Shown: piece by piece, positions 1 through 5,469 of the stretch
Layout of the letters: every line of letters starts with the position of its first letter
How positions within the stretch are numbered: the first letter of the stretch is position 1
Source: Spirochaetaceae bacterium
GTDB taxonomy: Bacteria > Spirochaetota > Spirochaetia > Treponematales > Treponemataceae
Length of the DNA: 5,803 nt
Reading direction: 5' to 3'
Assembly (NCBI GenBank): GCA_031271875.1
Contig: JAISVD010000030.1
Span: forward strand, 1 to 5,803
Translations under genes and position numbers: made by a program
The notes under the pieces: generated by a model
Databases searched by the model: none
Told to the model about the DNA's origin: nothing
Seen by the model: the letters and a program-made list of their open reading frames with translations, nothing else

Positions 1-46
1 GCCGATGATACTGCTCTTTTGCGGGAAAGTAGGTCGCTGCCAGGCT
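1..46 (+). rRNA. rrf: 5S ribosomal RNA, 3' end only (partial)
   Basis: These bases match the 3' third of a bacterial 5S rRNA. The conserved block AAAGTAGGTCGCTGCCAGGC at 26-45 corresponds to the family pattern GAGAGTAGG..CTGCCAGGC. GCCAGGC at 39-45 is the 3' strand of the closing helix I. A short CTGC/GCGG hairpin (12-15 with 21-24) sits where helix IV is expected. The 5' part of the gene lies outside the window, so helix I pairing cannot be checked. The exact 3' end is uncertain by 1-3 bases. This places the window at the end of an rRNA operon (16S-23S-5S order assumed, not seen). Confidence 0.85.
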
Positions 47-57
47 TCTTTCTTTTT
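46..57 (+). terminator. T-rich tract after 5S rRNA, possible end of rRNA operon
   Basis: A pyrimidine tract TTCTTTCTTTTT follows the closing strand of 5S helix I directly. It could work as an intrinsic terminator with helix I as the stem, or simply be the processing site of the 5S precursor. No separate GC-rich hairpin is visible between the 5S gene and position 200, so the assignment is weak. Confidence 0.3.
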
Positions 58-104
58 AAACCACACACAGTCTCGATACCTCCGTATTCCCGTTGTCTCA
101 GCAT

Positions 105-181
105 TATAATTGAATTGTAATTGATATAGCAGAAAGCAGTTGTTTATAGGCTTGCTGAAATGTCATTTTAGGGTTTATATT
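105..181 (+). promoter_or_regulatory. AT-rich leader with candidate promoters for the pirin gene
   Basis: The stretch between the 5S tail and the pirin gene is AT-rich and holds several sigma70-like boxes. TTGATA at 121-126 lies 18 bases before TATAGG at 145-150. TTGCTG at 152-157 lies 18 bases before TATATT at 176-181. A perfect TATAAT at 105-110 has no good -35 partner. Any of these could start the pirin mRNA; the sequence alone does not decide. No small gene or tRNA was seen in 58-190. Confidence 0.4.
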
Positions 182-201
182 TAAAAATAAGGAGGTGATT
201 A

Positions 202-1050
202 ATGAAAATGAAAAATATAAAGAAAACGGTAAAAGGACAGCATGCTGTTGATGGTGCGGGAGTACATCTTGTAAGGGTTCTCGGATATTATGATGTGAAA
301 GATTTTGATCCTTTTCTCATGCTTGATTCCTTCGAGTCCGAAAATCCCGCTGACTATATAAAGGGCTTTCCCATGCATCCCCACCGGGGAATAGAAACAA
401 TTACATACCTGATTCAAGGCGAGATCGACCATCAGGACAGCCTCGGCAATAAGGGAACGATACGTTCCGGGGAGTCCCAGTGGATGACCGCAGGCAGTGG
501 TATTTTGCATCAGGAGATGCCCCAGGCGGCGCCCCGTATACTGGGCCTTCAGATATGGCTGAATCTTCCCCGAAAAGATAAAATGACCCATCCTGCTTAC
601 TTTAATATAACAGGAGACATGATCCCGATAATTCCCCAGCCTTTCGGAACTCTCCGGATTATTTCGGGTGAATATTCGGGAAAAAAGGGGGTAAATCCTT
701 CGTATATTCAGGCTACATTATATGATGTTACCCTTGATGCCGGAAAAGAGAGTGTGTTTGAGGTAAGAAAAGATGAAAATGTGTTTATCTTTCTGATTGA
801 AGGTGATGCTATCGTAAATGGTACTCACCAGCCTGAAAAAACCGCTGTTCTTTTTGATATGGAGGGGGATAGCATACAGGTTGCCGCAACAGAGGACGAC
901 CCGGCAAGGTTTATATTTTTCTCCGGCAAACCTCTGAGGGAACCCATCGCGTGGGGAGGCCCTATTGTAATGAATACAGAAGAGGAACTCCGCCAGGCTT
1001 TTCTTGACCTTGAGAATGGGGTGTTTGTCAGGCACGGCATTTCAGAATAA
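202..1050 (+). CDS. Pirin family protein (bicupin metalloprotein)
   Basis: This 282-residue protein is a complete pirin-type bicupin, an iron-binding cytoplasmic protein. Some bacterial members act as quercetin dioxygenases; others bind partner proteins as redox-sensitive co-regulators. The N-terminal cupin has the pirin signature FPMHPHRGIETITYLIQGEI at 56-75, followed by GNKGTIRSGESQWMTAGSG at 82-100 and HQEMP at 103-107. The expected metal ligands are H59, H61, H103 and E105, matching the three-His/one-Glu set of human pirin. The C-terminal cupin covers about residues 145-275, with GEYSGKKG near 156-163 and the conserved tail ending NGVFVRHG. The start at 202 is set by AGGAGGTGA at 190-198, giving 6 bases between GGAGG and ATG; the ATG at 208 would be too far away. 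The gene stands alone on its strand, after the 5S gene. Its stop codon touches the stop codon of the convergent pdxA-like gene. Family assignment is very secure; substrate is unknown. Confidence 0.95.
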   Translation: MKMKNIKKTVKGQHAVDGAGVHLVRVLGYYDVKDFDPFLMLDSFESENPADYIKGFPMHPHRGIETITYLIQGEIDHQDSLGNKGTIRSGESQWMTAGSGILHQEMPQAAPRILGLQIWLNLPRKDKMTHPAYFNITGDMIPIIPQPFGTLRIISGEYSGKKGVNPSYIQATLYDVTLDAGKESVFEVRKDENVFIFLIEGDAIVNGTHQPEKTAVLFDMEGDSIQVAATEDDPARFIFFSGKPLREPIAWGGPIVMNTEEELRQAFLDLENGVFVRHGISE

Positions 1051-1926
1051 CTATGCTCTCCGGTTAATTATGTAACTGGCCGCCACTTTTACGGCTTCGA
1101 TCATACTGGTGGGATCCGCAATACCCCTGCCGGCGATGTCAAAAGCTGTTCCGTGATCAACGCTGGTACGCAGAAACGGAAGCCCCAGGGTAATGGATAT
1201 AGTCCTGTGAAAGTTAAGAGTTTTACAGGCGATGTGTCCCTGGTCATGATAAAGCGAAAGAACCGCTGTGTATCTTCCCGTGAGGGCCTGATGGAAAACA
1301 GAATCTGCGCCGATGGGGCCGAATGCGTTGATTCCTTCGGCCCGGGCCTTTTCAATGGCGGGATAGATATATTGCTCTTCGGTACCGAACAGACCATGTT
1401 CCCCGCAGTGGGGATTCAGTCCCGCTACAGCTATTGACGGATTCTGTATTCCCAGATCGTTTCTGAGTGCGGCATCGCAGCGCCGGAGATATCTATAAAC
1501 CCGCTCTTCAGTTACCATGTCACATGCCTGCCGGAGCGATACATGGCGGGAGAGGAAAAAGGAGCGAAGTCCTGTGGTTTCAAACATGGTAAGAGGCTCT
1601 TCAGTTCCGGTAAGTCCGGCGAGGATCTCCGTATGCCCAATATAAGGAACCCCGGCGGCCTTGAGACTCTCCTTGTTGAGCGGCCCGGTAGCGATTGCGT
1701 CAATATTCCCGGAACGGACAGCGGCAGCCGCTTTTTCTATAGCCTCATATGCGGCCCTGCCGCCCTGGGCCGTTACCTGTCCCATATAGGGGACAGGTTC
1801 TGTTATACCAAAAAGAACCGGTTTACATACAGCGAGGACTTCCGGAGAGGAAGCGGCTGCAACTGCTATCTCCGGCCCGATTCCTGCGGAGTCTCCTGTG
1901 GTAATTCCTATCCGTGGTTTTTTCAT
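1051..1926 (-). CDS. PdxA-family 4-phospho-hydroxyacid dehydrogenase (PdxA/PdxA2-like), internally shortened
   Basis: This 291-residue protein belongs to the PdxA family of metal-dependent NAD(P) dehydrogenases. Family members oxidise and decarboxylate 4-phosphohydroxy-L-threonine in vitamin B6 synthesis, or 4-phospho-D-threonate and erythronate in the PdxA2 branch. Visible motifs are the N-terminal GDSAGIGPE (11-19), GPLNKESL (81-88), GHTE (97-100), SRHVSLRQ (126-133), LNPHCGEHGLFG (170-181), YHDQGHI (226-232) and RTSVDHGTAFDIAG (253-266). H128, H173 and H227 match the three metal-binding histidines. It is about 40 residues shorter than the usual ~330. The loss lies between VLFG (37-40) and PVPYMGQV (44-51), which normally are separated by a longer segment. 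The start at 1926 follows GGAGAAGG at 1936-1943 with a 9-base spacer, and lies one base after the upstream kinase's stop. No other B6 genes are nearby and the partner is a sugar kinase, so a catabolic PdxA2-like role is favoured over B6 synthesis; this is inference. Confidence 0.9.
   Translation of the reverse strand: MKKPRIGITTGDSAGIGPEIAVAAASSPEVLAVCKPVLFGITEPVPYMGQVTAQGGRAAYEAIEKAAAAVRSGNIDAIATGPLNKESLKAAGVPYIGHTEILAGLTGTEEPLTMFETTGLRSFFLSRHVSLRQACDMVTEERVYRYLRRCDAALRNDLGIQNPSIAVAGLNPHCGEHGLFGTEEQYIYPAIEKARAEGINAFGPIGADSVFHQALTGRYTAVLSLYHDQGHIACKTLNFHRTISITLGLPFLRTSVDHGTAFDIAGRGIADPTSMIEAVKVAASYIINRRA
1775..1798. repeat. 9-bp perfect inverted repeat inside the pdxA-like gene
   Basis: ACCTGTCCC (1775-1783) and GGGACAGGT (1790-1798) are exact reverse complements around a 6-base loop. 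They encode the PVPYMGQV region. A second, weaker repeat follows directly: GGTTCT (1796-1801) with AGAACC (1814-1819). Together they lie at the point where this protein is shorter than its family. Confidence 0.6.
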
Positions 1927-1927
1927 A

Positions 1928-2857
1928 TTATCGTACCTTCTCCAGAACAACGCGGGTAAGCAGTTCCTGAATACTATCCTCCGAGGGCGCCTGTGTCCCC
2001 GGTGTTGCCGCCGCCCCTGCTGAAACAGCCATAGCCAAGGCAAAGCACTCTTCCAGGGGAAGGCCCTTGTCTATCCCGTATGCCAGGGCTCCGACCATGG
2101 CGTCTCCGGCTCCGACGGTAGATTGCACCGTAACCGGAACAGCCGGGGCCCTCCACATCTGCCCCTCTGCGGCGAAAAGAGCTCCCTCCGATCCGAGGGA
2201 GACCGCTGCGAGTTTTATCCCTGTTGCAAGCAGCTTTCCGCACATCTCAAGAAGCTGCTCCTCCGAAGGGTTCCGGACGCCGAAATACCGGAGAAGTTCA
2301 TCTCTGTTGGGTTTGATGAAATCGGGGGGCGATTCGAGGGCGAGTTTTAACGGAGCACAGTCGGTATCGACAAAAACCTGAGCGCCGGTTTTATGCAGGG
2401 TCAGGCAGAGTTCCCGATATGTGTCATCGGGGAGTCCCGGCGGGAGACTTCCTGCCAGAACGAACAGGACACCCGGCCCCGCTCTGTTAAGCAGCTTTTT
2501 TTTCAGCTCCGCCCATTCACCGGAGGAAGGGGCCATCCCCGGTTCGTTCAGCTCCGTGAGCCCGCCGCCGTTCTGGATAACCTTGAGATTTATCCGGGTG
2601 TCCCCGCGGGAACGGACAAAATCGTGGGGAATACCCCTGTCCGTTATCTGTCGCAGCAGCTCCTCGCCGGAAGCTCCTCCCGCAAAACCCATGGCAAGGG
2701 ATGTACCTCCGAGGTTCCGTATCACCGATGAAACATTGATCCCCTTTCCCCCGGCGCTGACAGTAATGTTCCGGAGCCGGTTCAGGGCGTTCACCCGCAT
2801 GATATCAACAGCCGCGGTTTTATCAAGCGCGGGATTCAGGGTCAGGGTAATGATCAT
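1928..2857 (-). CDS. PfkB-family kinase, 1-phosphofructokinase / tagatose-6-phosphate kinase type
   Basis: This 309-residue cytoplasmic ATP-dependent kinase has the FruK/LacC subgroup pattern from end to end, and its length equals that of FruK (~312). Motifs in order: TLNPALDKT at 6-14, GGKGINVS at 36-43 (PfkB signature 1 region), TRINLKV at 87-93, AGSLPPG at 135-141, IKPNRDEL at 181-188, VSLGSEGAL at 219-227, and STVGAGDAMVGALAYG at 246-261. GAGD (249-252) is the anion hole and D252 the catalytic base. FruK makes fructose-1,6-bisphosphate from fructose-1-phosphate and LacC acts on tagatose-6-phosphate. No fructose PTS gene or aldolase is adjacent, so the real substrate is open. Its ATG overlaps the TGA of the upstream histidine kinase (ATGA, 2854-2857). 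The nearest GGAG is 14 bases away, so translation by coupling is likely. Family very secure, substrate uncertain. Confidence 0.92.
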   Translation of the reverse strand: MIITLTLNPALDKTAAVDIMRVNALNRLRNITVSAGGKGINVSSVIRNLGGTSLAMGFAGGASGEELLRQITDRGIPHDFVRSRGDTRINLKVIQNGGGLTELNEPGMAPSSGEWAELKKKLLNRAGPGVLFVLAGSLPPGLPDDTYRELCLTLHKTGAQVFVDTDCAPLKLALESPPDFIKPNRDELLRYFGVRNPSEEQLLEMCGKLLATGIKLAAVSLGSEGALFAAEGQMWRAPAVPVTVQSTVGAGDAMVGALAYGIDKGLPLEECFALAMAVSAGAAATPGTQAPSEDSIQELLTRVVLEKVR

Positions 2858-4959
2858 CTGTTGAGGTATTTCTCCAGTTTTGCCATAACCAGTTCATACT
2901 GGAGCGGCTTTCCCAGGTGGTCATTCATTCCCGCTTCAAAACATTTTTCTATGTCCTCCTTAAAGACGTTTGCCGTCATGGCTATGATCGGGATCGTTTT
3001 TGCGGAGGGTATATCCATCTTCCTGATGCGTCTTGTCGCTTCATATCCGTCAACTTCGGGCATGTGGATATCCATAAAAATCATATCATAATTGCCCTTC
3101 CCGGAAGCGAATTTATCACACGCCTCCTGCCCGTTAACCGCAGTATCAATGATGATCCCCGTATCCGCAAGAAGGGCAGCGACTATTTCCCTGTTTACTT
3201 CAATATCTTCCACAAGAAGAATCCGCTTTCCGGGAAACGCGGGGATCCTATCAGGCTTGTTGACTGATGATGCGGTCTGTTCCTCGATTTTCTCCTCCCG
3301 GGTGCTGATGGTAAAAACAAAACGGGAACCCTTTCCCTTTTCCGATTCGACATGGATATCTCCGCCCATGAGCTCGATGATGTTTTTCGATATCGCGAGA
3401 CCCAGTCCTGTTCCGCCGAATTTGCGGGAGATGCTCCCGTCCGCCTGCTCGAACAGACGGAAAAGCCTTGCCTGCTGTTCCGGGGGTATGCCTATTCCGT
3501 TATCGATAACTTCAACCTGAAGCATAAACGCCGTGTTGTCTTCGCCCACACGGCTGATATTCAGTTTTATATCTCCCCGCTCAGGCGTAAATTTGATCGC
3601 GTTCCCGACAAGATTGGTGATGACCTGCGCAAGCCGCTGCCGGTCTCCGTATATAACCGGAGGAACCGAATCAGCGATTGTAACCGTGAAGGTCTGTTTT
3701 TTTTCTTCAACTCTGAAACTGACAATTGTCATTACCTGCCGGAGCATGTCATTGATGCGGAAGCTGGTTTCTGAGAGTTCCAGTTTTCCCGCTTCGATTT
3801 TTGACATATCCAGAATATCGTTTATGACCCCAAGAAGATGGTCCGAAGCATCGCTTATTCTGTCAAGACAATATTCCGTTTTTTGCCTGTCCTTTGCCTG
3901 GCAGGCGATGTTTGTCATTCCTATGATGGCGTTCATGGGTGTGCGCATCTCGTGACTCATACGGGCAAGAAAATTGCTTTTGCTTTTGTTCTCCTCGTCG
4001 GAACGCATCTGGTCTGCGCGGATCCGCACAAGGATGCAGCAGAGCGCTGTCATGAGCGCCGCGCCGAGTACTCCCAGTACACATGCCAGGGTATATACCT
4101 GCCTGTAATAATTGCTTCTCGGTATTATTACTCCGATGTGCCATCCGGTAAAAACAGTACGGAAAAAAGCGATACTGTCCGTGCCGTCACTGTCCATAAA
4201 CCTTACGGCGTCAATAGGTTTCCCGTTCTCAAGTAGCGCGCCAAGATGCGGATATCCCCCGCCTGCGTCATCGATATTTTTTCCGATAAGACTGCGGTCC
4301 TTATGGGCCGCGAAATTCAGTGTATCGCTCAGAAAAACCCCGTACCCGTTATTTATCAGTTTCTGTTCCTGTATATAGGTGATTATCCTTGTAAGATTCA
4401 GGTCCATGGCAAGGATACCTCCGGGATTTCCAGTTCTGTCGGAGACTTCCTTGGAAAAGGAAAAAACAACACCCCCTGTGTGCGCATCGATATAGGGTTC
4501 CGAAAAAAATATCTTCCCATCGGCGGTTCCCGCCCCGATATACCAGGGACGTATTAAGGGGTTGTATTCCACGGGAGGTATCCAGCCCGCCCCGTCCAGA
4601 AATTCACCCCGTATAAAACCGTATACTTTCATGAAATCCGACAGTGGAGAATGTTCGGAACCGAAATATACTGTCATGGTTTTGATAAAATAGAGAATTT
4701 CGTCATTTGTTTTTTCAGTAGAAAGCATACTTTCTACGGTCTCTGTGATATTCGCAAATATCAGCCTTGATTCGGAAAGAGTTGCACTTACTATTGTCTG
4801 TGACGTGTTCATCATCTCTTCGCCGATTAGTAATATCTGTCTGCGTACTACGCTGCTTACATAAAAATAACTCACCAGCACCATTGTGAGAAAAGCAATG
4901 AAAACAAACAGTATCTGCTGGTAATTCGCTTTAAGTATTCTTTTGAGTGTGTTTTTCAC
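2854..4959 (-). CDS. Membrane hybrid histidine kinase: dCache sensor, HisKA, HATPase, receiver
   Basis: This 701-residue inner-membrane sensor kinase has these parts in order. TM1 is at about 15-34 and an extracytoplasmic double-Cache domain at about 35-285. TM2 is at about 289-312, followed by a short linker with no HAMP domain recognisable by eye. The HisKA dimerisation domain has the phospho-acceptor H336 in FLARMSHEMRTPMNAIIG. The ATPase has N box N453, G1 DNGIGI (486-491), F box LFRLFEQ (499-505) and G2 GGTGLGLAIS (515-524). A linker at about 553-577 leads to a receiver with acidic E584/D585, phospho-acceptor D630 (FMDIHMP), T662 and K684. All catalytic residues are present. The protein ends right after the receiver: no Hpt or DNA-binding output is attached, so it must pass phosphate to a protein encoded elsewhere or signal through its receiver. 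The sensor has Y132, R137, W139, Y156, D158 and D186, the pattern of amino-acid-binding dCache domains. The start is GTG at 4957-4959 with GGAGG at 4969-4973, 9 bases away. It is the first gene of the operon. Confidence 0.95.
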   Translation of the reverse strand: MKNTLKRILKANYQQILFVFIAFLTMVLVSYFYVSSVVRRQILLIGEEMMNTSQTIVSATLSESRLIFANITETVESMLSTEKTNDEILYFIKTMTVYFGSEHSPLSDFMKVYGFIRGEFLDGAGWIPPVEYNPLIRPWYIGAGTADGKIFFSEPYIDAHTGGVVFSFSKEVSDRTGNPGGILAMDLNLTRIITYIQEQKLINNGYGVFLSDTLNFAAHKDRSLIGKNIDDAGGGYPHLGALLENGKPIDAVRFMDSDGTDSIAFFRTVFTGWHIGVIIPRSNYYRQVYTLACVLGVLGAALMTALCCILVRIRADQMRSDEENKSKSNFLARMSHEMRTPMNAIIGMTNIACQAKDRQKTEYCLDRISDASDHLLGVINDILDMSKIEAGKLELSETSFRINDMLRQVMTIVSFRVEEKKQTFTVTIADSVPPVIYGDRQRLAQVITNLVGNAIKFTPERGDIKLNISRVGEDNTAFMLQVEVIDNGIGIPPEQQARLFRLFEQADGSISRKFGGTGLGLAISKNIIELMGGDIHVESEKGKGSRFVFTISTREEKIEEQTASSVNKPDRIPAFPGKRILLVEDIEVNREIVAALLADTGIIIDTAVNGQEACDKFASGKGNYDMIFMDIHMPEVDGYEATRRIRKMDIPSAKTIPIIAMTANVFKEDIEKCFEAGMNDHLGKPLQYELVMAKLEKYLNR
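4105..4860 (-). other. dCache_1 sensor domain with amino-acid-binding motif
   Basis: This region encodes residues about 34-285 of the histidine kinase, between the two membrane segments. The core reads EYNPLIRPWYIGAG at 131-144, then SEPYIDAHTGG at 153-163 and GGILAMDLNL at 180-189. Y132, R137, W139, Y156, D158 and D186 line up, with one- to two-residue spacing changes, with the ligand contacts recalled for the chemoreceptor PctA (Y121, R126, W128, Y144, D146, D173). In that family R and W hold the carboxylate, and Y/D/D hold the amino group. The numbering of PctA is from memory. Confidence 0.75.
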
Positions 4960-4968
4960 GCAGGGCTG

Positions 4969-4973
4969 CCTCC
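4969..4973 (-). promoter_or_regulatory. Ribosome binding site deciding the GTG start of the histidine kinase
   Basis: Read on the minus strand, GGAGG lies 9 bases before the GTG at 4959-4957. No ATG with a comparable site is available in frame upstream of TM1, which supports the GTG start. Confidence 0.75.
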
Positions 4974-4989
4974 GGGGAAATGGGCCGAA

Positions 4990-5020
4990 ATATAGTAATC
5001 GGGTTTCTCCGCTACTATAT
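4990..5020 (-). repeat. 8-bp inverted repeat in the histidine kinase leader
   Basis: ATATAGTA at 4990-4997 is the exact reverse complement of TACTATAT at 5013-5020, with 15 bases between. It sits 31-61 bases before the GTG start. If transcription starts near 5019, it lies in the 5' leader and could form an AU-rich hairpin. Otherwise it could be an operator. The half-sites are AT-rich, so chance occurrence is possible. Confidence 0.4.
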
Positions 5021-5025
5021 AATTG

Positions 5026-5053
5026 AGTATATCTTAAATCATCTGTTCTGCAA
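5026..5053 (-). promoter_or_regulatory. Candidate sigma70-type promoter of the three-gene operon
   Basis: On the minus strand TATACT (5031-5026) lies 16 bases downstream of TTGCAG (5053-5048). The -10 is good (5 of 6), while the -35 matches only in TTG. Transcription would start near 5019, leaving about 60 bases of leader. The -35 box lies inside the inverted repeat ATCTGT(N9)ACAGAT at 5041-5061, where a bound protein could affect polymerase. Confidence 0.4.
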
Positions 5054-5061
5054 ATACAGAT
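5041..5061. repeat. Inverted repeat ATCTGT-N9-ACAGAT over the candidate -35 box
   Basis: Two exact 6-bp arms at 5041-5046 and 5056-5061 flank nine bases. The spacing of about 15 bases between arm centres (roughly one and a half turns) is not diagnostic of any regulator I can name. The position over the -35 box makes it a plausible operator; the arms are short enough to be chance. Confidence 0.35.
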
Positions 5062-5065
5062 CCTC

Positions 5066-5091
5066 CGTACCGGACGGTACTATCCGGTACG
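5066..5091. promoter_or_regulatory. Perfect 9-bp inverted repeat with three GTACCG/CGGTAC half-sites, probable operator
   Basis: CGTACCGGA (5066-5074) and TCCGGTACG (5083-5091) are perfect reverse complements around an 8-base centre. The centre begins with a third copy, CGGTAC (5075-5080), which also pairs with GTACCG at 5067-5072 as a tighter palindrome. It lies in the divergent region between the histidine kinase operon and the XRE gene, where no transcript ends, so an operator is more likely than a terminator. The XRE protein next door is one candidate binder and a response regulator elsewhere is another; neither is shown. Confidence 0.55.
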
Positions 5092-5187
5092 CCTGATGCG
5101 TGTCCGATCAGCCAGAAAACACACCGGCTGGTAATTTCAAAAAGAATACAATAAACTAAAAAAGGCAATCCACTAAGTAGAGTCGTA

Positions 5188-5193
5188 TATAAT
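5188..5193 (+). promoter_or_regulatory. Candidate -10 box for the XRE regulator gene
   Basis: A perfect TATAAT lies 26-31 bases before the start codon of the XRE gene, but no good -35 sits 16-18 bases upstream (5165-5170 is GCAATC). A second option is the extended-looking TGCATTATAC at 5201-5210. A weak -35 would suit a promoter that needs an activator. The leader has no strong Shine-Dalgarno. Confidence 0.3.
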
Positions 5194-5218
5194 AAGCATC
5201 TGCATTATACTTTAAGTA

Positions 5219-5431
5219 ATGGATATGGATGCGGAAGTTGAATATGTTTTAGATAATATTCGAAAAATCAGGTGCGAAAAGGAAATGTCTGTTGTTGAGC
5301 TGGCGTCTCAGGCCGGTATTGCAAGGAGTTACCTTTTTTATCTTGAAAGTCATCAGAAAATTCCCACTCTCAAAACAATGCATAAGCTGGCAAAGGCGCT
5401 TGGTGTGACGATGAAAGATTTTTTCACATAA
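5219..5431 (+). CDS. Small XRE/Cro-CI-type helix-turn-helix regulator
   Basis: This 70-residue protein is essentially a single HTH_3 (Cro/CI) domain. Helix 1 covers about residues 6-21. The scanning helix is SVVELASQAG (24-33) and the recognition helix begins ARSYLFYLESHQK (35-47). It is followed by the typical IPTLKTMHKLAKALGV (49-64) and MKDFF at the end. It has no partner, ligand or protease domain, as in many minimal DNA-binding proteins that act as dimers. The start at ATG 5219 has only a weak TAAG-like ribosome site; ATG 5225 is an equally possible start and would remove two residues. The gene is divergent from the histidine kinase operon across a 259-base region rich in inverted repeats, and its own coding sequence is more AT-rich than the operon. 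No toxin gene is adjacent, so an antitoxin role is not supported. Family secure; target unknown. Confidence 0.88.
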   Translation: MDMDAEVEYVLDNIRKIRCEKEMSVVELASQAGIARSYLFYLESHQKIPTLKTMHKLAKALGVTMKDFFT

Positions 5432-5469
5432 AATGTGCCGTTTCCGAATATGATGGTTGTTGCCCTTTA

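Noticed and set aside
199..591. Minus-strand open frame of 130 codons opposite the pirin gene.
   Set aside because: The plus strand encodes an unmistakable pirin with a strong ribosome site; the antisense frame has no family signature.
1927..2043. Upstream extension of the pdxA-like frame by 39 codons into the kinase gene.
   Set aside because: The extra residues are basic and have no family similarity, the family N-terminus starts at MKKPRIGITTGD, and a good ribosome site precedes the ATG at 1926.
2496..2503. Run of eight A (minus strand) inside the PfkB gene, forming A-AAA-AAG in the frame used for -1 frameshifting in dnaX.
   Set aside because: It encodes an ordinary LKKKLL helix, the -1 frame adds only 31 codons before a stop and would remove the catalytic GAGD, and no strong downstream hairpin at the right distance is evident.
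2421..2864. Long plus-strand open frame (147 codons) opposite the PfkB kinase, and similar antisense frames opposite the histidine kinase at 2917-3955.
   Set aside because: They are rich in S, P and R, have no recognisable motif or ribosome site, and are explained as shadows of GC-rich codons of the genuine minus-strand genes.
5109..5130. CAGCC/GGCTG hairpin in the divergent region.
   Set aside because: Only five pairs with a 12-base loop; indistinguishable from chance.
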